From Peterkaempfera podocarpi (GTDB lineage Bacteria > Actinomycetota > Actinomycetes > Streptomycetales > Streptomycetaceae), in assembly GCF_042466665.1 (NCBI RefSeq), contig NZ_CP162102.1:2666001-2730000 (forward strand): DNA of 64,000 nucleotides. Reading direction: 5' to 3'. This document shows positions 58,281 through 64,000 of the stretch, one piece after another. Numbering within the stretch: position 1 is the first letter of the stretch; every line of letters starts with the position of its first letter. The translations under genes were made by a program, and so were the position numbers. The notes beneath the pieces were generated by a model. The model was given only the letters and a program-made list of their open reading frames with translations, searched no databases and was not told the origin of the DNA.

Positions 58281-59048
58281 ATGTGGTTGCTGTTGCTGCT
58301 GGCCGCCTGCACGGTCACCGTCCTGTCGTGCGTGCACCTGGTCGGCGTCGTGGCCGCCGCCGACCTCTCCGCCGAGGACGACACCCGGCCGCCGGACGGC
58401 TCCGTGCGGATCGGCCTCTATGAGACCGCCTATCTGGCCGGCGGCCCGGAGCGGGTGGTCGACCTGGCCATGGTGCTGATGGCCGCGCAGCGGCGGCTGC
58501 ATCCTGCCCACACCGGCTGGACGACGGTGGTGGACCCGCAGGGGCGGGACGGGATGGAGCGCGATCTGATCACCGCGGTCGGCCCCGACGGCCAGTGCCG
58601 CACCGGCGATCTGCGTCAGGCACTGGTCGAGAGCCCGGCCGTACGGGAGATCGGCGCCCGGCTGGCGCTGGCCGGCCTGGCGACCCCGGCCGCGGTGCGG
58701 GAGAGGGCGGTCGACGCGGTCTCACGGGTGCGGCGGTCGCTGCTGCTGACCGTCGTGCTGCTGGGTGCCTGTCTGGGCCTCGGTGAGGGCGGCGGGGGCC
58801 AGCTGCCCGCGGTGCTCTCCTGGTTCTCGCTGCCGCTGATCCTGGGCAGCGGCACCCTGCTGATGTCCAGGGTGGACGTCCGCCCGTACACCCGCTGGGC
58901 GACCCCGGCCGGGCGTGAGGTGCTGCGCGAGGTACGCATCCCCGGGCCGGGCGACGAGCGGCAGCTGCTGACCGCCGTGGCGGTCAGCGGTCCTTCGGCC
59001 GTACCCGACCCGCTGCTGCGGGCCGCGCTGCGGGCCCCGCGCCGCTGA
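58281..59048 (+). CDS. TIGR04222-type membrane protein without Cys tail
   Basis: 255-residue paralogue of the preceding gene. LYETAYLAGGPERVVDLAMVLMAAQRRLHPAHTGWTTVVDPQ aligns with the upstream protein's LLDAAFLAGGP...TVTDPQ block. It has a membrane helix at residues ~2-27, one at ~153-190 (possibly two), and a short Arg-rich C terminus (LRAPRR) in place of the Cys tail. No good ribosome site precedes the ATG at 58281. It lies 69 nt after the tailed protein on the same strand; I infer a structural or regulatory partner of it. Confidence 0.85.
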   Translation: MWLLLLLAACTVTVLSCVHLVGVVAAADLSAEDDTRPPDGSVRIGLYETAYLAGGPERVVDLAMVLMAAQRRLHPAHTGWTTVVDPQGRDGMERDLITAVGPDGQCRTGDLRQALVESPAVREIGARLALAGLATPAAVRERAVDAVSRVRRSLLLTVVLLGACLGLGEGGGGQLPAVLSWFSLPLILGSGTLLMSRVDVRPYTRWATPAGREVLREVRIPGPGDERQLLTAVAVSGPSAVPDPLLRAALRAPRR

Positions 59049-59075
59049 ACCGGCGGCGGGACCCGCAGCCCCCGG

Positions 59076-59783
59076 TCAGACCAGGCCGGCCAGCAGTTCG
59101 GCGACGGGCTTGCGGCGGCCGGTGTAGAACGGCACCTCCTCGCGGACGTGCAGCCGGGCACGCGAGCCGCGCAGATGACGCATCAGGTCCACGATCCGGT
59201 GCAGCTCGTCGGCCTCGAAGGCGAGCACCCACTCGTAGTCGCCCAGGGCGAAGGACGCCACCGTGTTGGCCCGCACATCCGGGAAGCCGCGCGCCATCAT
59301 GCCGTGCTCGGCGAGCATCTGGCGGCGCTCCTCGTCCGGGATGAGGTACCAGTCGTAGGAGCGGACGAACGGGTAGACGCAGACATAGCCGCGCGGCTCC
59401 TCGTCGGCGAGGAAGGCCGGGATGTGCGACTTGTTGAACTCGGCGGGCCGGTGCAGCGCCATGTTGGACCAGACCGGCTCCAGGTGGCGGCCCAGCCGGG
59501 TGCGGCGGAAGCGGTTGTAGGCGTCCTGCAGCGCATCGGAGGTCTCGGCGTGCCACCAGACCATCAGATCGGCGTCGGCGCGCAGCCCGGAGACGTCATA
59601 GGTGCCGCGCACCACGACGTCCTTGTCGCGCAGCTGCGCGATGAGCTCCTCGACCTCGCCGGCCATCTCCGACCGGTCGTCCGGCAGTGCGTCCTTGAGC
59701 CGGAAGACCGACCACATGGTGTAGCGGACGACCTGGTTGAGGTCGCGGGCCTTCTTCTTCTCGGGCTGGGTGCTCTCGGTCAT
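59076..59783 (-). CDS. hemQ: Coproheme decarboxylase (HemQ, chlorite dismutase family)
   Basis: Last enzyme of the coproporphyrin-dependent heme pathway: oxidatively decarboxylates coproheme to heme B using H2O2. 235 residues. Typical blocks are NQVVRYTMWSVFRL at the N terminus, VVVRGTYDVSGLRADADLMVWWHAE, the catalytic Tyr region VCVYPFVRSYDWYLIPDEERRQMLAEHGMMARGFPDVRANTVASFALGDYEWVLAFE with the heme His in AEHG, and FYTGRRK. The ATG at 59783 has GAGGGTC upstream. hemG/hemY, the preceding oxidation enzyme, ends 34 nt upstream on the same strand. Confidence 0.96.
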   Translation of the reverse strand: MTESTQPEKKKARDLNQVVRYTMWSVFRLKDALPDDRSEMAGEVEELIAQLRDKDVVVRGTYDVSGLRADADLMVWWHAETSDALQDAYNRFRRTRLGRHLEPVWSNMALHRPAEFNKSHIPAFLADEEPRGYVCVYPFVRSYDWYLIPDEERRQMLAEHGMMARGFPDVRANTVASFALGDYEWVLAFEADELHRIVDLMRHLRGSRARLHVREEVPFYTGRRKPVAELLAGLV

Positions 59784-59817
59784 GACCCTCATTGTCCCTT
59801 CTGCGACAGCGCCCGGC

Positions 59818-61353
59818 TCACCGGGTGCCCACTGCGGTGAGAGCTGCGGTGACCGCGTCCGCGGCCTGCCGGGCACTGGCGATGCAGGCGGGGATGCCGA
59901 CCCCTTCGTAGACCGCCCCGCACAGCGCCAGCGAGCCGTGCCGGGCGACGTCCTGCCGGATCCGCCGCACCCGGTCCAGATGCCCCACCGGGTACTGCGG
60001 CAGCCCGCTCTCCCAGCGGGTGACCTCGGCCGCGTACGGGGCGGTGCGCAGCCCCACCGCCTCCCTGAGGTCGGCCAGCGAACGGGCCACCAGTTCCTCG
60101 TCGGGCAGCTCCAGATCGGCGGCCTCGCCGTGCCGGCCGACCGAGGTGCGCAACAGGAAGCTCTCCGGCGCGGACCGGTCGAGCCAGCCCCACTTGTTGC
60201 TGGAGAAGGTGGACGCCTTGATGGTGCGGCCGTCCACCGGCGGCACCAGGAATCCGCTGCCGGCCGGTCGCCCGGGCAGCTCGGAGCGCCGGAACGCCAT
60301 GGTCACCAGGGCCATACCGGCGTACTCCACGGTGCCCAGCTCGGCCGCGGCTGCCGGTGCCTCGTCGGCCAGCAGCCGGGCCGCGACGGGGGCCGGCACC
60401 GCCAGCACCACCGCGTCGGCGGCCAGTTCCCGCTCGCCTGCCGTGTCGCGGACCACCAGCCGCCACCCGTCGCCGGTGCGCCGCAGCGACCGCACGGCCG
60501 TGCCGGGGCAGAGGTCGGCCCCGGCTGCCCGGACCGCGTCCGCGACCGCCAGTGGCAGCCTGCCGATACCCCCGCGGATCCCCTGGAAGACCGGTTGCGG
60601 CGCGGCCGGGGCGGCTTCCGCGGCCCGCCGTTGCAGCGCCGCGACGCCCTCCAGCAGGGAGCCGCCGCTCTGCGCCACGGGCAGCAGCTGCGGTACGGCG
60701 GCCCGCAGCGAGATCCGGTCGGCATGCCCGGCGTACACACCGCCGAGCAGCGGCTCCACCAGCCGGTCGACCACCTCGCGGCCCACCCGGGCGCCGACCC
60801 AGTCGCCGATGGAGACATCGTCGCCCACCTCGGTGGGGGGCAGTTCCAGGTCGTGCCGGGCACGGGCCAGCCCCTCGGCCGACAGCACTCCGGTCCGTTC
60901 CAGCGCCGCCAGGTCTCCGGGCACACCCATCACATGACCGGTCGGCATCGGACGGAGCGCGCCCCTGGTCCAGAACGCGGCCTTGGCCGTCTGCGGCGGC
61001 TCCAGCTCCTCGGCCAGGCCGACCGCGCGGGCCAGCTCCACCGCTTCGGGCCGCCGCGCCAGCATCGACTCCGCACCCAGGTCGACCGCGACGCCGCCGA
61101 CCTCGCCGGCCCGCAGCTTCCCGCCGAACCGCTCCGATGCCTCCAGCACGGTGACCCGGGCCCGCGGTCCGCTACTGCCCGCGGCGCCGGAGAAGAAGGC
61201 CGCGGCGCCGGAGAAGAAGGCCGCGGCGCCGGAGAGGAAGGCCGCGGCTGCCAGCCCGGCGATGCCTCCGCCGACCACCACCACATGGGGCGGTCCCGCC
61301 GCTCCACCCTGATCGGTGTCGCTGGGGCGGTCGGCGGTTGCGCTTCGGTCCAT
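59818..61353 (-). CDS. hemY: Coproporphyrinogen/protoporphyrinogen oxidase with expanded FAD-domain loop
   Basis: FAD enzyme oxidising coproporphyrinogen III to coproporphyrin III (CgoX/HemY) in the actinobacterial heme route. 511 residues. FAD motif VVVVGGGIAGLAAAAFL (residues 24-40). Then, instead of running quickly into the second strand (VTVLEASERFGGKLR, ~67-81), the chain carries three SGAAAFF-type repeats (41-60), a 21-bp tandem repeat. Downstream blocks are normal: DLGAESMLARRPEAVELARAVGL, FWTRGALRPMPTGHVMGVPGD, GREVVDRLVEPLLGGVYAGHADRISLRA, and C-terminal SLALCGAVYEGVGIPACIASARQAADAV. The ATG at 61353 has GTGGAG upstream. Confidence 0.93.
   Translation of the reverse strand: MDRSATADRPSDTDQGGAAGPPHVVVVGGGIAGLAAAAFLSGAAAFFSGAAAFFSGAAGSSGPRARVTVLEASERFGGKLRAGEVGGVAVDLGAESMLARRPEAVELARAVGLAEELEPPQTAKAAFWTRGALRPMPTGHVMGVPGDLAALERTGVLSAEGLARARHDLELPPTEVGDDVSIGDWVGARVGREVVDRLVEPLLGGVYAGHADRISLRAAVPQLLPVAQSGGSLLEGVAALQRRAAEAAPAAPQPVFQGIRGGIGRLPLAVADAVRAAGADLCPGTAVRSLRRTGDGWRLVVRDTAGERELAADAVVLAVPAPVAARLLADEAPAAAAELGTVEYAGMALVTMAFRRSELPGRPAGSGFLVPPVDGRTIKASTFSSNKWGWLDRSAPESFLLRTSVGRHGEAADLELPDEELVARSLADLREAVGLRTAPYAAEVTRWESGLPQYPVGHLDRVRRIRQDVARHGSLALCGAVYEGVGIPACIASARQAADAVTAALTAVGTR
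61181..61243 (-). repeat. 21-bp tandem repeat x3 in the hemY FAD-binding loop
   Basis: Units 61181-61201 and 61202-61222 are identical; 61223-61243 differs at one base. Each encodes AFFSGAA (or AFLSGAA). Confidence 0.95.
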
Positions 61354-61517
61354 GTCTCCACTCTCGCAGACGCCCGGATCGGGCTCCCAAGCCCCCTGTA
61401 CCCCCGGCATCGTGACCGTTTCGGGATGCGGCGGCCGGAACCCGACCGCCGCGACGGTGGTCCAAGCGCTGTCCCGTCGGGCAGCGGCGGGCCGTCGGAC
61501 AAGGGGGGTGCAGCGGG

Positions 61518-62498
61518 ATGGGTGGTAGAGCGGCAGCCGCGGCAGGGGGTGCGCTGCTGGCGGCGCTGGCGCTGCTGGGCAGCGGATGCAGCGCCGGGTC
61601 GGCGAGCGGCAGCAAGAGCGCCGACTCGGCGGTGGGCAGGAGCGCCGGCGGCGGCGCGGCCAAGGCCGACATCGGCGCGGGCTCCGCCGCCCCGGCCACG
61701 GCGCCGAGCGCCGCCCCCGGCACGGCGGGCGGCGCGACGGACGGGCGTTCCATCGCGTACACCGCCGAGCTGGAGCTTCAGGCGAAGGATGTGGCCTCGG
61801 CCCTGGAGCAGCTGCGCGGCGTGACCACCGCCGCCGGCGGCTATGTCAGCAGCGAGACGGTGCAGGGCGGCGACACGACGACCGGGGACACGTCCGTCAA
61901 GGTGCCGCAGGACGGCTCCCATGTGGTGGTGAAGGTCCCCTCCGCGGCCTTCGACCGGACGCTGAGCCGCTTCGCGCAGCTGGGCAAGGTGGTGCAGCAG
62001 CACCGCGAGGCGGAGGACGTCACCGACAAGGTGGTCGATGTGACGAGCCGGCTGAAGACCCAGCGCGCCAGCGTGGACCGGGTCCGTGCACTGATGGACA
62101 AGGCGGAGAAGATCAGCGATGTGGTGGCGCTGGAGGGCGAGCTGAGCCGCCGCGAGGCGGATCTGGAGTCGCTGGAGAGGCAGCAGGAGGAGCTGGCCGC
62201 GCAGACCTCGCTCTCCACCATCACGGTCGACCTCTACACGGTGGCCCCACCGGTCGCGGCCGCCAAGGCCCCGAGGGGGTTCGGCTCCGCCGTCGGGCAC
62301 GCCCTGGCGGGCGGCTGGCATGCGCTGTACGCGACGGCTCGCGGGCTGCTGGTGGGACTGGCCGCGATCGCGCCGTTCGCCCTGGTGCTGGTGCCCGCCG
62401 GGTGGCTGGCCGTGAGGCTCTGGCGCCGCCGCCGCGACCCGCAGCCGGCTCTCACCGCACCTGTCGGTGAGCCCGACGGTGAGCCCGACGGCGACTGA
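61518..62498 (+). CDS. DUF4349 lipoprotein
   Basis: 326 residues. Lipoprotein signal: GGALLAALALLGSGC with lipobox Cys at ~24, then an Ala/Gly/Ser-rich spacer. DUF4349 domain (~80-250): RSIAYTAELELQAKDVASALEQLRGVTTAAGGYVSSETVQ, VVVKVPSAAFDRTLSRFAQLGKVVQQHREAEDVTDKVVDVTSRLKTQRASVDRVRALMDKAEKISDVVALEGELSRREADLESLERQQEELAAQT (coiled coil), STITVDLYT. C-terminal membrane helix (~275-305), then Arg-rich tail. Function unknown; similar proteins sit in the envelope. AAGGGGGG precedes the ATG. It lies on the opposite strand between hemE and hemY. Confidence 0.9.
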   Translation: MGGRAAAAAGGALLAALALLGSGCSAGSASGSKSADSAVGRSAGGGAAKADIGAGSAAPATAPSAAPGTAGGATDGRSIAYTAELELQAKDVASALEQLRGVTTAAGGYVSSETVQGGDTTTGDTSVKVPQDGSHVVVKVPSAAFDRTLSRFAQLGKVVQQHREAEDVTDKVVDVTSRLKTQRASVDRVRALMDKAEKISDVVALEGELSRREADLESLERQQEELAAQTSLSTITVDLYTVAPPVAAAKAPRGFGSAVGHALAGGWHALYATARGLLVGLAAIAPFALVLVPAGWLAVRLWRRRRDPQPALTAPVGEPDGEPDGD

Positions 62499-62519
62499 CC
62501 GTCCCGGGCTCCCGGCACA

Positions 62520-62564
62520 CGGCGGCCCGGCCGCGCCCCCAGGTGGGGCGCGGCCGGGCCGCCG
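62520..62564. terminator. Bidirectional intrinsic terminator
   Basis: 20-bp perfect stem with a 5-nt loop between the convergent DUF4349 and hemE genes. Confidence 0.88.
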
Positions 62565-62597
62565 TTGCGTCCAGGGGTGCTCTGCCCCGGCCCGGGG

Positions 62598-63710
62598 TCA
62601 GCGGGCGGTCGCCTCGTGGACGTGGGCGACCAGGCGGGTCAGCGCGTCCGGGTCGGTGGTGGGCAGTACGCCATGGCCGAGGTTGAAGATGTGGCCGGTG
62701 CCGCTCAGGCGCTCGGCGGCGGCCAGCACCTCACCGGTCTTGGCCCGCACGGCCTCCTCCGGCGCGAAGAGCACCGCCGGGTCGAGGTTGCCCTGGAGCG
62801 CCTTGCCGGCGCCGACGCGACGCCGGGCCTCGTCCAGCGGCACCCGCCAGTCGACCCCGACCACATCGGCGCCGGCCTCGCCCATCAGTCCCAGCAGCTC
62901 TCCGGTGCCCACCCCGAAGTGGATCCGGGGGACGCCGTAGCCGGCGACCGCGTCGAAGACCTTGCTGCTGGCCGGCATCACCGAGCGCCGGTAGTCGTAC
63001 GGGGCGAGGGCACCGACCCAGGAGTCGAAGAGCTGCACCGCCGAGGCACCGGCCTCGATCTGCACCTTGAGGAAGGCGGCGGTGATGTCGGCCAGGCGGT
63101 CCAGCAGGGCGGCCCACAGCTCGGGCTCGCCGTACATCATGGCCTTGGTGCGCTCGTGGTTCTTGGACGGGCCCCCCTCCACCAGATAGCTGGCGAGGGT
63201 GAAGGGCGCCCCGGCGAAGCCGATCAGGGGGGTGGCGCCGAGCTCGGCGACCAGCAGGCCGATCGCCTCGGTGACATAGGGGACGTCGGCCGGCTCCAGC
63301 GGCCGCAGCCGCTCCAGGTCGGCGCGGCTGCGGATCGGGTCGGCGACCACCGGGCCGACCCCGGGCTTGATGTCCAGGTCCAGGCCGATCGCCTTCAGCG
63401 GCACCACGATGTCGCTGAAGTAGATGGCCGCGTCCACCTTGTGCCGGCGGACCGGCTGCAGGGTGATCTCCTTGACCAGTTCCGGCCGCATGCAGGAGTC
63501 GAGCATCGGGATGCCGTCCCGGACCTTGAGGTACTCGGGCAGCGAGCGGCCGGCCTGCCGCATGAACCACACGGGGGTGTGCGGCACCGGCTCGCTCCGG
63601 CAGGCCCGCAGGAACGCCGAGTCGTGTGCGGCGCCGCGCGCCGCGCTGGGCTGCCGGCCGGTGGTGCCGCCGGGCGTCGGTACGGGGGTCGCTCCGCTTG
63701 TCTCGCTCAC
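62598..63710 (-). CDS. hemE: Uroporphyrinogen decarboxylase
   Basis: Converts uroporphyrinogen III to coproporphyrinogen III, the branch leading to HemY/HemQ nearby. 370 residues. Signatures: VWFMRQAGRSLPEYLKVRDG (substrate-binding Arg), DAAIYFSDIVVPLKAIGLDLDIKPGVGPVV, the GFAGAPFTLASYLVEGGPSKNH block, LFDSWVGALAPYDYR, VGVDWRVPLDEARRRVG, LQGNLDP, and C-terminal FNLGHGVLPTTDPDALTRLV. The GTG at 63710 (VSETSGA) fits the variable N terminus of Streptomyces HemE; the frame opens 7 codons earlier, also at GTG. It is divergent from a DUF3000 gene. Confidence 0.95.
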   Translation of the reverse strand: MSETSGATPVPTPGGTTGRQPSAARGAAHDSAFLRACRSEPVPHTPVWFMRQAGRSLPEYLKVRDGIPMLDSCMRPELVKEITLQPVRRHKVDAAIYFSDIVVPLKAIGLDLDIKPGVGPVVADPIRSRADLERLRPLEPADVPYVTEAIGLLVAELGATPLIGFAGAPFTLASYLVEGGPSKNHERTKAMMYGEPELWAALLDRLADITAAFLKVQIEAGASAVQLFDSWVGALAPYDYRRSVMPASSKVFDAVAGYGVPRIHFGVGTGELLGLMGEAGADVVGVDWRVPLDEARRRVGAGKALQGNLDPAVLFAPEEAVRAKTGEVLAAAERLSGTGHIFNLGHGVLPTTDPDALTRLVAHVHEATAR

Positions 63711-63815
63711 GGGTGAAATCTTCGCACGCACCGGACGGCGGTTGCGCAGGGTGGTCCGACTGCCCTACGCCGCGCCGCGCCGTGTGTGTTCCACCGATCC
63801 GCAGGCCCGCCGCCC

Positions 63816-63821
63816 TACGCT
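63816..63821 (+). promoter_or_regulatory. -10 element TACGCT, probable leaderless DUF3000 transcript
   Basis: TACGCT ends 7 nt before the ATG at 63829 and no ribosome site is present. Confidence 0.5.
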
Positions 63822-63828
63822 TCGGCTC

Positions 63829-64000
63829 ATGGCAGCGGTCGGCGGAAATCCCGCACATGGCGGCGGCGCGGGCGATGACGCCCCGCCATTGGCGTTCCGC
63901 GATGCGGTGGAGGCGCTGACCACGGCCCGGCTGCGGCCCGAGGTACGGATCGGTGCCGCGCCGGCGCCGCGCAGGCTGGCGCCGTATGTGCATGCGCTGA
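63829..64000 (+). CDS. DUF3000 family protein, N-terminal part (3' end outside window)
   Basis: The first 57 codons only. After a short Gly/Ala-rich leader the sequence reads PLAFRDAVEALTTARLRPEVRIGAAPAPRRLAPYVHAL, which matches the start of the small soluble DUF3000 proteins encoded next to hemE in actinobacteria. Function is unknown. The spacer from hemE is 118 nt. Confidence 0.85.
   Translation, partial: MAAVGGNPAHGGGAGDDAPPLAFRDAVEALTTARLRPEVRIGAAPAPRRLAPYVHAL

Overview
The window is high-G+C actinobacterial chromosome of the Streptomyces / Kitasatospora / Streptacidiphilus type. The evidence is the strong third-codon G/C bias, the many GTG starts, WhiA, RbpA, mycothiol-type enzymes, a conservon-like module, and the familiar order ctaA-ctaB-tkt-tal-zwf-opcA-pgl-pgi ... 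secG-tpiA-pgk-gap ... whiA-yvcK-rapZ-uvrC ... uvrA ... uvrB. Most of it is conserved core with small accessory insertions. I see no tRNA, rRNA, CRISPR array, insertion sequence or prophage.

Layout. 1-3.7 kb: end of an ABC exporter, an LAETG surface protein, heme A synthase and a small unknown gene. 3.7-13.9 kb: ctaB, then the oxidative pentose phosphate genes (tkt, tal, zwf, opcA, pgl) facing pgi. 14-17.4 kb: an incomplete conservon (sensor kinase, roadblock, DUF742, no GTPase). 17.7-23.4 kb: an aminotransferase, rbpA, secG and the glycolytic genes tpiA-pgk-gap. 23.5-28.4 kb: a Gly-rich membrane protein, a large GH9 cellulase behind a CebR-type operator, and a DUF1275 protein. 28.8-34 kb: whiA-yvcK-rapZ-uvrC. 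34.2-43.7 kb: a Rieske lipoprotein, a polytopic membrane protein, uvrA, a mycothiol-dependent enzyme, an MBL hydrolase, a regulator/hydrolase pair and a secreted lamin-tail protein. 43.8-50 kb: terC, a TerD fusion protein, terD and uvrB. 50-54.6 kb: zapE, a RibD-like reductase, a small conserved protein, murC and msrB. 54.6-59 kb: a double-GNAT protein and the most interesting locus. 59-64 kb: heme genes hemQ, hemG/hemY and hemE, a DUF4349 lipoprotein and the start of a DUF3000 gene.

The candidate novel system is at 55.8-59.0 kb. A DUF692/MNIO-type iron oxidase overlaps a small partner-like gene, which overlaps a membrane protein ending in a strictly six-residue-periodic Cys-Gly-Ser tail. A paralogue of that membrane protein without the tail follows. 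MNIO enzymes modify cysteines in peptides such as methanobactin and bufferins, so the tail is the obvious candidate substrate.

Three core or conserved genes (ctaB, tkt and the conservon kinase) are each split by a small frame change. Continuous homology across each break suggests consensus sequencing errors rather than gene decay, but the bases shown do not encode intact proteins.
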